NCBI GenBank assembly: GCA_023386155.1
Contig: JAEWKH010000118.1
Coordinates: 1-47,715 of the forward strand
Length of the DNA: 47,715 nt
Source: Pseudomonadota bacterium
Lineage (GTDB): Bacteria; Pseudomonadota; Alphaproteobacteria; Rhizobiales; Beijerinckiaceae
Direction of reading: 5' to 3'
Under the pieces are notes generated by a model. The model saw only the letters and a program-made list of their open reading frames with translations, was not told the origin of the DNA and did not search any database. The translations under genes were made by a program, and so were the position numbers. This document shows, in pieces, positions 1-7,326 of this stretch (position 1 is the stretch's first letter; every line of letters starts with the position of its first letter).

Positions 1-22
1 CAAGTCGGGTGTTCCCGACTTG
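1..22. terminator. Perfect hairpin, 9-bp stem, at window edge
   Basis: The arms CAAGTCGGG and CCCGACTTG are exact reverse complements around the loop TGTT. There is no U-tract on either side. It may end a gene lying to the left of the window or form part of a structured leader of the downstream transporter genes. Confidence 0.35.
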
Positions 23-34
23 CGCAAGAGGATG

Positions 35-60
35 CCCCTCTCAGGCAGGCCTGAGAGGGG
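35..60. repeat. Perfect 12-bp inverted repeat (hairpin)
   Basis: CCCCTCTCAGGC and its exact complement are separated by only two bases (AG). It follows the first hairpin by 12 bases, giving a two-hairpin tandem. No U-run follows, so its role as terminator or leader structure is open. Confidence 0.4.
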
Positions 61-267
61 TGGGGAGGGAAACACCGCCAGTGCTCCGCACCGAAGGATG
101 AGGTTGCAGGGAAAGAAAAGACACCTCACTGGCACCGGCCTGCCCTACCCACGCCCTCTCCCGCAGAGGAGCTGGGAGGCCCTGCTCCCGCTCACCAGCG
201 GGGCGTTCCGCTCCTGGGCGATGCAGCGAGGAATGTTTGTCATCTCGTCGTTTCATGCTCTATCCGG

Positions 268-1296
268 ATGGAGCAACGAAGCCGTGAAACCATGTCCCTC
301 GCCCGGTCGCCCATCATCCCCGGTCTCCTCGTTCTGATCGGGGCCCTGAGCCTCGCGTCCCTCGTGATCGGACCGGCGCCGATCACAGCGCCGACCGCGC
401 TGAAGGCGCTCGTGTCGGACCAGGGGGCGGCCAGCATCGTGGTGCGGGAGATCCGCCTGCCGCGCACCTGCCTCGCCCTCATGATCGGCTGGGTCTTCGG
501 GCTCTCGGGCGCGGGGCTGCAGGGCCTGCTGCGCAACCCGCTCGCCGACACGGCGGTGTTCGGCGCGCCGCAGGCGGCGGCCTTCGGGGCGGTGCTCGTG
601 ATCTATTCCGGGCTCGTCGGCACCCTGTCCTGGGCCCTGCCTTTCGCCGCGATCGCCGGGGCTCTGCTCTCCATCGCCCTCGTGGTGGCGGTCGCGGGGC
701 GGGGCGCCACCATCGTGGTGCTGGTGCTCGCGGGGCTCGCCGTCGGCTCCCTGGCCGGGGCGGGCACGTCGCTGGCGATCAGCCTCTCGCCCAATCCCTT
801 CGCCGTAACGGAAATCGTGTTCTGGCTCCTCGGCTCCTTCGAGGACCGGTCCATGGTCCATGTGGGGCTCGCCCTTCCCTTCATCGTCCTCGCCTCGGCC
901 CTGATCCTGTGGGCCTCCTCGGGCCTGCGGGCGCTCGCGCTCGGCGAGGAGACGGCGCGGAGCCTCGGGACCAATGTGGCGCTCCTGCGGGGGCTGATCG
1001 TCGCGGGCGCCGCCATCGGCACCGGGGCCTCGGTGGCCGTGGCCGGCTCCATCGGCTTCGTCGGCCTCGTCGTGCCCCATCTCGTGCGTCCCTTCGTGGG
1101 CTACGACCCGGCCCGCACCCTCGTTCCGGCGGGGCTCGCCGGGGCGGCCCTGCTGCTCGCCGCCGATTGCGCCGTGCGCCTCGTCCCGTCGGGCGCGGAG
1201 GTGAAGATCGGCGTGCTGACGGCCCTGCTCGGGGTACCGTTCTTCCTCTGGGTGATCGCCCGGCGCAAGGCGGAGCTGGTGGAGACGCCCGCATGA
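268..1296 (+). CDS. FecCD-type iron-chelate/cobalamin ABC transporter permease
   Basis: Inner-membrane permease of a BtuC/FecCD/FhuB-type ABC importer, which passes a metal chelate (ferric siderophore, haem or cobalamin) from a periplasmic binding protein into the cytoplasm. The 342-residue product has the usual family length and is almost wholly hydrophobic. Conserved family stretches include GLSGAGLQGLLRNPLADTAV near residue 80 and the cytoplasmic loop with ARSLG near residue 230, followed by GSIGFVGLVVPHLVR, the segment that contacts the ATPase. A second ATG at 292 (MSLARSP) is an equally good start; neither has a strong ribosome site. Its stop overlaps the next start (ATGA), so the two genes are translationally coupled. 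No binding protein or TonB receptor is in view, so the substrate cannot be named. Confidence 0.88.
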   Translation: MEQRSRETMSLARSPIIPGLLVLIGALSLASLVIGPAPITAPTALKALVSDQGAASIVVREIRLPRTCLALMIGWVFGLSGAGLQGLLRNPLADTAVFGAPQAAAFGAVLVIYSGLVGTLSWALPFAAIAGALLSIALVVAVAGRGATIVVLVLAGLAVGSLAGAGTSLAISLSPNPFAVTEIVFWLLGSFEDRSMVHVGLALPFIVLASALILWASSGLRALALGEETARSLGTNVALLRGLIVAGAAIGTGASVAVAGSIGFVGLVVPHLVRPFVGYDPARTLVPAGLAGAALLLAADCAVRLVPSGAEVKIGVLTALLGVPFFLWVIARRKAELVETPA

Positions 1297-2075
1297 TGCG
1301 TCTCGAAGCCCGCTCCCTGTCGGTGGATCTGGGACGCCGTCGCGCCCTCGACGGGATCGACCTCTCCCTGGAGCCGGGGCGCTTCACGGTGGTCCTCGGC
1401 CCCAACGGGGCCGGCAAGACCACCCTGCTGCGGAGCCTCGCCGGGCTGACGGAGCCCGCCGGGGGCGATGTCGCCCTGGGCGACGCTCCCCTGGCCCGGA
1501 TGCGCGCCGCCGAGCGGGCGCGTTCCATCGCCTATCTGCCCCAGGGCGGCAGCGTGGCCTGGCCCTTGCCGGTGGCCAGCGTGGTCGCCCTCGGGCGCCT
1601 GCCGCATGGGGAGGCGCCGGAACGCCTGCCGGAAGCCGGCCGGGAGGCGGTCGCCTCGGCGCTCCGGGCGGTCGGGCTGCAGGGCTTCGCCCAGCGCCCG
1701 GCCACGGCCCTGTCCGGCGGCGAGCGCGGCCGGGTGCTCCTGGCCCGCGCTCTCGCGACGCAGGCCCCGGTGCTGCTGGTCGACGAGCCCGTCGCGGCGC
1801 TGGATCCGCGCCATCAGCTCGTGGTGCTCGATGTCCTGAAAGGGTGCGCACGGGGAGGCGCGACGGTGGCCGCCATCATGCACGACCTGACGCTCGCGGC
1901 CCGCTTCGCCGACGATATCGTCCTCCTGAATCAGGGGAAAATCGCCGCCTTCGGCCCGCCCGAGGCGGTGCTGACCGAGGCGCGGCTGGCAGCGATCTTC
2001 GGCATCCGGGCCAAGGTCCTGAGGCAGGCGGGCCATCTCGCCGTGGTGGCTCAGAGCCCCCTGCCGGACGCCTGA
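1293..2075 (+). CDS. FecE/FhuC/BtuD-type ABC transporter ATPase
   Basis: ATP-binding subunit that powers the permease encoded just upstream. The 260-residue product carries an intact Walker A (GPNGAGKTT, about residue 36), a Q-loop (YLPQGGSVAWPLPV), the signature LSGGERGRVLLARAL, a Walker B with VLLVDEPVAALDP and a switch histidine in IMHDLTLAARFADD. This order and the 'W-P-L-P-V' stretch after the Q-loop are typical of siderophore, haem and cobalamin importers. The ATG overlaps the permease stop by four bases; a second in-frame ATG follows immediately at 1296. Substrate is unknown. Confidence 0.9.
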   Translation: MMRLEARSLSVDLGRRRALDGIDLSLEPGRFTVVLGPNGAGKTTLLRSLAGLTEPAGGDVALGDAPLARMRAAERARSIAYLPQGGSVAWPLPVASVVALGRLPHGEAPERLPEAGREAVASALRAVGLQGFAQRPATALSGGERGRVLLARALATQAPVLLVDEPVAALDPRHQLVVLDVLKGCARGGATVAAIMHDLTLAARFADDIVLLNQGKIAAFGPPEAVLTEARLAAIFGIRAKVLRQAGHLAVVAQSPLPDA

Positions 2076-2077
2076 CA

Positions 2078-2099
2078 ATGGTATTTGTGCGCATACCAT
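2078..2099. repeat. Inverted repeat downstream of the transporter ATPase
   Basis: ATGGTAT and ATACCAT are exact complements around an 8-base loop, starting three bases after the ATPase stop. It could be a small hairpin ending that operon or an operator for what follows. Confidence 0.35.
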
Positions 2100-2115
2100 C
2101 CGTGACGGTCTTACA

Positions 2116-2143
2116 TTGACAAAGGCATGAGCCCTGCCATACG
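2116..2143 (+). promoter_or_regulatory. Possible sigma-70 promoter for the 4,6-dehydratase gene
   Basis: A consensus -35 (TTGACA, 2116-2121) is followed after 16 bases by CATACG, a weak -10. It would read into the gene at 2297 across a palindromic repeat element. The -35 is good and the -10 is poor. Confidence 0.3.
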
Positions 2144-2152
2144 CCGGGGCTA

Positions 2153-2280
2153 GCGCATTGTGCGGAAAAGTGGATCCGGTTTTCGCTAGCGCGGCCCGCT
2201 GGGTCCGCGAAGAACAATGCGCTCTTCAAAGGGTGGAGCATCGGACCCAAAAGTGGATTCCACTTTTGGGTCCGATGCTC
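2153..2280. repeat. RIME-like mosaic palindromic element, complete copy
   Basis: Two modules stand side by side. Module A is closed by GCGCATTG/CAATGCGC (2153-2222) and contains GTGCGGAAAAGTGGATCCGG. Module B (2236-2280) is a perfect 21-bp stem around ATT that opens with GAGCATCGGACCCAAAAG. This is the best-preserved copy in the window and serves as reference for the others. Confidence 0.8.
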
Positions 2281-2296
2281 TGGGGATGGCAGGTTT

Positions 2297-4261
2297 ATGA
2301 AACGTCAGGGTTTCAAGAAAGCGCTTATCATCGTGCATGATCTCGTGATGACGGGCATCGCCGTCGTCGCGACCTTCTACGTGCGCTTCGAGGGCCCGTT
2401 CCTGAACGAGCGCCTAGCCCATCTGCCGCTCTTCCTGCCGCCCTTCATCGCCTTTGCCGGCGTGGTCTACTGGTGGTCCCAGCTCTACAAGTCCAAGTGG
2501 CGCTTCGCGTCGCTTCCGGACCTGTTCAACATCTTCCGGGCCGCGACGATCCTGGCCGTCGCCCTGCTGGTGGTCGACTACGTCCTCGTCTCGCCGCAGC
2601 TCCGGGGTACCTTCTTCTTCGGCAAGATCACCATCGCGCTCTACTGGCTGATCCAGATGTTCCTGCTGGGGGGCCCGCGGCTGGCCTTCCGCTACCTGAA
2701 ATATGCGCGCTCGCGCCACACCCTCCAGCGCGACGCCAGTACCCCGACCCTGCTGCTCGGGCGCGTCAGCGACGTGGAGGTGGTCCTGCGGGCCATCGAG
2801 GCGGGCACCGTCAAGAAGACGCAACCCAAGGGCATCCTGTCCTACCGCACCGACGATCTCGGGCAATCCATGCGCGGGGTCCCGGTTCTGGGCAGCTTCG
2901 TCGACCTCGATCAGGTCGTTCAGGATTTCCAGGAGCGGGGCACGCCCATCCGCCGCCTGCTGGCGACCCCGAGCGCCCTGACGCCGGAGGCGAACCCGGA
3001 CATGCTGCTCGCCCGCGCCCGCCGCCTCGGCCTGCCCCTGGTGCGGGTCACGAGCCTCGGCGAGGGCATGCGCGATGCCGAGCTGGCGCCCCTGGAGATC
3101 GAGGACCTGCTCCTGCGCCCGACCGTGCAGATCGACCGGAAGCGGCTCGAGACCTTCATCCGCGGCAAGCGCGTGCTCGTCACGGGCGGCGGCGGCTCCA
3201 TCGGGTCGGAGATCTGCACCCGCGTGGTCGCCTTCGGGGCGAGCGACCTCATGATCCTCGAAAGCTCCGAGCCGTCCCTGCACCATATCCTGGAAAACCC
3301 GACCCTGCTGTCGAGCGACACCAATGTGGACGGCGTCATCGCCGACGTGCGCGACCGGGAGCGGGTGCGCGAGGTCATGGGCGAGTTCAGGCCCGAGGTG
3401 GTCTTCCACGCGGCCGCCCTCAAGCACGTGCCCTATCTCGAGAGGCACTGGACGGAGGGAATCAAGACCAATGTCTTCGGCTCGGTGAACGTGGCCGACG
3501 CGGCCGTGGAGGCCGGGGCCGACACCATCGTGATGATCTCCACCGACAAGGCCATCGATCCGGTCTCGATGCTCGGCGCCACCAAGCGCTTCGCCGAGAT
3601 GTACGGGCAGGCGCTCGATGCCGAGTTCATGGGCCGCAACGGCGCCACCCGGATCATCGCCGTGCGCTTCGGCAACGTGCTGGGCTCGGTCGGTTCCGTG
3701 GTGCCGAAGTTCAAGGCGCAGATCGCCCGCGGCGGGCCGATCACTGTCACCCATCCCGACATGGTGCGCTACTTCATGACCACCCGCGAGGCGGCCGACC
3801 TGGTGCTCACCTCGGCCTCCCACGCGGAGGAGAGCCGCGCCCTCACGGAGCGCAGCAACGGCGACGAGCGCGCCTCGGTCTATGTGCTGAAGATGGGCCA
3901 GCCGGTGCGGATCTACGAGCTGGCCGAGCGCATGATCCGGCTCGCCGGCTACGAGCCGGGCGAGGACATCGAGATCGCCGTCACGGGCACGCGCCCCGGC
4001 GAACGCCTGCACGAGATCCTCTTCGCCCGCGAGGAGCCGCGCACGGAGATCGGCATCGATGGCGTCATGGCGGCCAAGCCGATCTTCGCCGACCGGGACA
4101 GGGTCGATCAGTGGCTGCAGGCTCTCGACCGCGCCATCGCGAGCGGCGACCGGGCCCTGGCCGAGCAGGTGTTCGAGGATGCCATCCCGGAGTTCAAGCG
4201 CCGGGAGTCCGCGCCCCAGCCTGGCGAGCCAGTTCCGCAAGCGCGTCTCGCGTCGAACTGA
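2297..4261 (+). CDS. WbpM/CapD-type membrane nucleotide-sugar 4,6-dehydratase
   Basis: Membrane-anchored polysaccharide biosynthesis protein of the WbpM/CapD/FlaA1 family, which converts UDP-GlcNAc to its 4-keto-6-deoxy form. The 654 residues fit the long family members: about four N-terminal membrane helices (residues 10-125), a first nucleotide-binding region, then a catalytic SDR domain from about residue 290 with VTGGGGSIGSE as NAD-binding loop. The active site reads STDKAIDPVSMLGATKR (about 415-431), the Ser-Met-Lys triad known for WbpM instead of Tyr-x3-Lys. The ATG at 2297 gives a standard N-terminus (MKRQGFKKALIIVHDLVMTGIA). Its 3' end overlaps the convergent reductase gene by 68 bases. 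With the genes at 4194-6145 it completes a route to a lipid-linked N-acetylated 6-deoxy sugar. Confidence 0.88.
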   Translation: MKRQGFKKALIIVHDLVMTGIAVVATFYVRFEGPFLNERLAHLPLFLPPFIAFAGVVYWWSQLYKSKWRFASLPDLFNIFRAATILAVALLVVDYVLVSPQLRGTFFFGKITIALYWLIQMFLLGGPRLAFRYLKYARSRHTLQRDASTPTLLLGRVSDVEVVLRAIEAGTVKKTQPKGILSYRTDDLGQSMRGVPVLGSFVDLDQVVQDFQERGTPIRRLLATPSALTPEANPDMLLARARRLGLPLVRVTSLGEGMRDAELAPLEIEDLLLRPTVQIDRKRLETFIRGKRVLVTGGGGSIGSEICTRVVAFGASDLMILESSEPSLHHILENPTLLSSDTNVDGVIADVRDRERVREVMGEFRPEVVFHAAALKHVPYLERHWTEGIKTNVFGSVNVADAAVEAGADTIVMISTDKAIDPVSMLGATKRFAEMYGQALDAEFMGRNGATRIIAVRFGNVLGSVGSVVPKFKAQIARGGPITVTHPDMVRYFMTTREAADLVLTSASHAEESRALTERSNGDERASVYVLKMGQPVRIYELAERMIRLAGYEPGEDIEIAVTGTRPGERLHEILFAREEPRTEIGIDGVMAAKPIFADRDRVDQWLQALDRAIASGDRALAEQVFEDAIPEFKRRESAPQPGEPVPQARLASN

Positions 4262-5135
4262 CCGGCTGCCAGCCCAGCTCCCGCAGGGCCTGAGGGCTCG
4301 CGACCAGGGAGCCCGCCAGGCGCTCATAGGCCTCGCCCCGACCGGCCAGGGCAGCCGCCCCCTTGAGGATGAAGGACGGCACCGGGATCAATCCCGGCCC
4401 GCGGCCGAGACCCTCGCGCAGGGCCGCGACCATCTCGGGGATCGTGACCGGCTCCGGATCGGCCACGATGAAGGGGCGCTTCAGGGGGCCCGGGGCGCGC
4501 AGCACCGTGTCCACGGCGGCCGCCAGGTTGTCGAGGGAGAGAAGCGAGCGCCGGGCGCTCAATCCACCGAGCGGCAGGGGCCAGGGCGACTGCGCCAGGC
4601 CCAGGAGGGCCGCCATGTTGCCCTTCACGCCCGGGCCGTAGACGAGCACCGGGCGAAGCGCCGCCCAGTCGAGCCCGAGGGCGGAAAGCCCCCGCTCGGC
4701 CTCGAGCTTCGAGCGGCCGTAAGGGTCCGTGGGCTGCGGCGCCTCCGCTTCCGTGAGAATGCCTTCCGCCGTCGGGCCGGATTGGGCCCGGATCGAGGAT
4801 AGGAACACGAAACGCTTCACCCCGGCCCGCTCGGCCGCCTGGGCGAGCCTGACGGTCGCCTCCGTGTTGATGGTCCGGTAATCGTCCTCCGGCCGCCCCG
4901 ACATGGCGTGCGCCAGGCCGGCCGAATGGATCACCATGTCCACGTCGCGCAGCGCCGCCGCCATGTTGTGCGGGGACGCGATGTCGCCGATCACCGCGCT
5001 CGACGCGTCGGCCGGCACCTCGGAGGGCCGCCGCAGCAGCACCCGGACCCGGTAGCCGCGCTTCGGCAGCTCGTTCAGGAGATGCCGCCCGATGAAACCC
5101 GTGGCGCCGGTCAGGGCAATCAGGGGTGCGTTCAT
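4194..5135 (-). CDS. WbpV/WreQ-like NAD-dependent nucleotide-sugar 4-reductase/epimerase
   Basis: Extended SDR protein of 313 residues with the cofactor loop GATGFIG (residues 10-16) and the catalytic Tyr139-x3-Lys143 in DPYGRSKLEAE. Such proteins beside a WecA-type transferase in O-antigen loci (WbpV of Pseudomonas, WreQ of Rhizobium etli) reduce the 4-keto intermediate made by the WbpM-like dehydratase to UDP-QuiNAc or UDP-FucNAc. The family and neighbourhood support that role; the exact product sugar is inference. The ATG overlaps the transferase stop (ATGA at 5132-5135), so the pair is translationally coupled. The 3' end runs 68 bases into the convergent dehydratase gene. Confidence 0.82.
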   Translation of the reverse strand: MNAPLIALTGATGFIGRHLLNELPKRGYRVRVLLRRPSEVPADASSAVIGDIASPHNMAAALRDVDMVIHSAGLAHAMSGRPEDDYRTINTEATVRLAQAAERAGVKRFVFLSSIRAQSGPTAEGILTEAEAPQPTDPYGRSKLEAERGLSALGLDWAALRPVLVYGPGVKGNMAALLGLAQSPWPLPLGGLSARRSLLSLDNLAAAVDTVLRAPGPLKRPFIVADPEPVTIPEMVAALREGLGRGPGLIPVPSFILKGAAALAGRGEAYERLAGSLVASPQALRELGWQPVSSTRDALAELARQAGARTPGA

Positions 5136-6145
5136 CGGGAAACCTCCAAAGGAATTTTCTGGCGGGGGGTGGAGAAGCGCCTGAGGACCAGGCCGACGAG
5201 AGCGGCCCCGAGGGCGAGCGCCGCGACCTGCACCGCGCCCGAGGGCCAGACAAGGGTCATAGCGGCGAGACCGGCCAGGACAAGGTTGAGCCCGAAAACA
5301 TGGGCGACGACCTGAAGGACCGAGAAGCCGTTGTCGGTGGCCTTCTGGTAGAAATGGCTGCGATGCGCCTCCCAGACCTTCTCGCGCCGCGCGAGGCGGC
5401 GCAGCAGGGTGATCGTGGCGTCCATCAGGTAATAGAGCGGCGGCAGGAGGGCCGCGGCGAGCGCGCCGGTTCCGGCAAGGTGCAGCAGCATCCAGCCGAC
5501 GAGGAGGCCGATGGACAGGGAGCCCACGTCCCCCAGGAAGAGCCGGGCGACGGGCCTGTTGAAGGGGGCGAAGCCGAGAAGGGCTCCGCAGAGCGCTGCA
5601 GCCAGAACCGCGATCCACAGGGGCATGATTCCGGCCAGCCCCAGGCCCGCGATGAAGGCGGTGATCGGGACCATTTCCGCAACGGTGATCCAGTCGAGCC
5701 CGTCCATGAAGTTGACGAGGTTGACGAACCAGACCCCGCCGACGACCAGAAAGCCCCATTCCAGGGCGTGGGGCACGACATCGGGAAACAGGCGGACATC
5801 CGATTGAGACACGACGGCCATGACGCCTGCAAACTGCATGGCGAGGCGCAGCCACACGGGCAGCGGGCGGATATCGTCCGCCGTGCCGATCACCGCGAAG
5901 GCGACGGCAGCCGCGACCACGATGATGAAATCCCAGAAGGGCAGCGCGATCCAAGCCGCGGCAATGCCGGCGATGAACATGGTCGCGGCCAGAACCGCGA
6001 TCCCTCCGCCCTGGGGCGTCGGCGCCTTGTGGCTCGAGCGCGCATTCGGCCGCGCCAGCGCATAGCGGACGAGCAGGGGCTTCAACGCAACGATGAGAGC
6101 GGCCGACAGGAGCGCCGCGGCAAGAAGGGCGAAGACGACGATCAT
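5132..6145 (-). CDS. WecA/WbpL-like polyprenyl-phosphate sugar-1-phosphate transferase
   Basis: Polytopic glycosyltransferase of the MraY/WecA/WbpL family (337 residues, about ten membrane helices). It moves a HexNAc-1-phosphate from UDP to undecaprenyl phosphate at the inner face of the cytoplasmic membrane, the first step of O-antigen or exopolysaccharide assembly. Visible family motifs are GTADDIRPLP (the Mg-binding DD), NLVNFMDGLDWI, the FLGDVGSLSIG loop and the C-terminal HRSHFYQKA that marks the WecA/WbpL branch. It is the middle gene of a tight three-gene operon, one base after the epimerase and overlapping the reductase. The sugar donor is probably the product of the neighbouring dehydratase and reductase. 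Confidence 0.88.
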   Translation of the reverse strand: MIVVFALLAAALLSAALIVALKPLLVRYALARPNARSSHKAPTPQGGGIAVLAATMFIAGIAAAWIALPFWDFIIVVAAAVAFAVIGTADDIRPLPVWLRLAMQFAGVMAVVSQSDVRLFPDVVPHALEWGFLVVGGVWFVNLVNFMDGLDWITVAEMVPITAFIAGLGLAGIMPLWIAVLAAALCGALLGFAPFNRPVARLFLGDVGSLSIGLLVGWMLLHLAGTGALAAALLPPLYYLMDATITLLRRLARREKVWEAHRSHFYQKATDNGFSVLQVVAHVFGLNLVLAGLAAMTLVWPSGAVQVAALALGAALVGLVLRRFSTPRQKIPLEVSR

Positions 6146-6146
6146 C

Positions 6147-7154
6147 TCAGGCCTTGTGATACCCGCGGTACCATTCGACGAAGCGGCGGATGCCTTCCTT
6201 CAGCGAGGTCGAGGGTGCAAAGCCCACGTCGCGGCGCAGGTCCGTCACGTCGGCGCGGGTCTCCAGCACGTCGCCGGGCGGCAGCGGCACGTCCACGCGC
6301 CTGGCCTTCGTGCCCAGCGAATCCTCGATCAGCGCGATGAGGTCGTTCACTTCCTCGGGGGAATCGTTGCCGATGTTGTAGACCCGGTGCGGGGCCGGGC
6401 TGATGGCCGGGTCGGGGCTCTCCGCGTTCCAGGCCGGATCGGGCAGGGGCACCCGGTCCACCAGTCGCACGATGCCTTCCACGATGTCGTCCACATAGGT
6501 GAAGTCGCGCCAGACCCGGCCCGCATTGGCGACCTCGATCTGGCGGCCCTCGGCGATGGCATGGGTGAACTTGTAGACCGCCATGTCGGGGCGGCCCCAG
6601 GGGCCGTAGACGGTGAAGAAGCGCAGGCCCGTGGCGGGCAGGCCGAACAGGGAGGCGTAGGAATGCGCCATCATCTCGTTCGCCTTCTTGGTGGCGGCAT
6701 AGAGGCTGATCGGGTGATCGGTGCTGTCGTGCTCGGAGAAGGGCAGCTTGCGGTTGGCCCCGTAGACCGAGCTCGACGAGGCATAGACGAGGTGCTGGAT
6801 CTCGCCGTGCCGGCAGGCTTCCAGCACGTTCATGAAGCCTATCAGGTTCGAGGCGGCATAGGGCTGCGGATCGACGAAGCGCACCCCGGGCTGGGCCGCG
6901 AGGTGGATCACCTTCTCGAAGCGGTGGTGCCGAAACAGGTCGCGGGTCGCCTGCGCGTCGGACAGGTCCAGGCGCTCGCCGAGAAAGGTGTTGTGCGGTG
7001 TCAGGTTCCCGAACCGGGCCTCCTTCAGGCTCACGTCGTAATAGGGCGTGAAGCTGTCGACGCCGACCACGTGATGGCCGAGGGCCAGAAGCCGCTGCGC
7101 CACGTGATAGCCGATGAAGCCGGCCGCACCGGTGACCAGGATGGGAGCTGACAT
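6147..7154 (-). CDS. UDP-glucuronate 4-epimerase family NAD-dependent epimerase
   Basis: Extended SDR epimerase of 335 residues. The cofactor loop is GAAGFIG (residues 9-15) and the catalytic pair is Tyr152-x3-Lys156 in SLYAATKKANE. The stretches GVDSFTPYYDVSLKEAR and FFTVYGPWGRPDMA are characteristic of the LpsL/Cap1J branch, which interconverts UDP-glucuronate and UDP-galacturonate for LPS core, O-antigen or capsule. The ATG at 7154 gives the expected short N-terminus (MSAPILVTG); longer in-frame starts upstream run through a repeat element and are rejected. No good Shine-Dalgarno was seen. It is the first gene of the operon with the transferase and the reductase. Confidence 0.88.
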   Translation of the reverse strand: MSAPILVTGAAGFIGYHVAQRLLALGHHVVGVDSFTPYYDVSLKEARFGNLTPHNTFLGERLDLSDAQATRDLFRHHRFEKVIHLAAQPGVRFVDPQPYAASNLIGFMNVLEACRHGEIQHLVYASSSSVYGANRKLPFSEHDSTDHPISLYAATKKANEMMAHSYASLFGLPATGLRFFTVYGPWGRPDMAVYKFTHAIAEGRQIEVANAGRVWRDFTYVDDIVEGIVRLVDRVPLPDPAWNAESPDPAISPAPHRVYNIGNDSPEEVNDLIALIEDSLGTKARRVDVPLPPGDVLETRADVTDLRRDVGFAPSTSLKEGIRRFVEWYRGYHKA

Positions 7155-7192
7155 GAAGGAGCCCGCTTGATGGATGGGCCGGCACCATAACC

Positions 7193-7296
7193 CATCGTGC
7201 GGAAAAGTGGATCCGGTATTCCGCATGATGCTCCGCCGGGGATCGACCGTCGCGCCGATCCCATCGATGGATATCCACTTCCGGGACCGACGTTCC
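7193..7296. repeat. RIME-like element, degraded copy
   Basis: CATCGTGCGGAAAAGTGGATCCGG and the returning CCGCATGATG preserve module A, though the bottom of the stem is altered. Module B survives only as fragments around GATATCCACTT. It lies between the two minus-strand genes for the epimerase and the giant RTX protein. Confidence 0.6.
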
Positions 7297-7326
7297 AACC
7301 CGTTCCCGGCCAAGGGCGGATGCCCG

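Larger units (their letters stand above)
1..267. other. Leader/intergenic region with two perfect hairpins, no gene
   Basis: No convincing coding sequence was seen. It opens with two perfect inverted repeats (1-22 and 35-60) and then runs GC-rich into the transporter permease. A few fragments resemble pieces of a cobalamin riboswitch, but the conserved core is missing, so no riboswitch is called. No Fur, Irr or RirA-like box was recognised. Confidence 0.5.

Noticed and set aside
60..267. Cobalamin riboswitch before the FecCD-type permease
   Set aside because: Isolated pieces (GGGAA, CACTGG, GAGCTGGGAGGCCCTGC) recall the consensus, but the central CCCGCAACTGT-type core and the proper order of elements are absent on both strands. 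A covariance-model scan would settle it.
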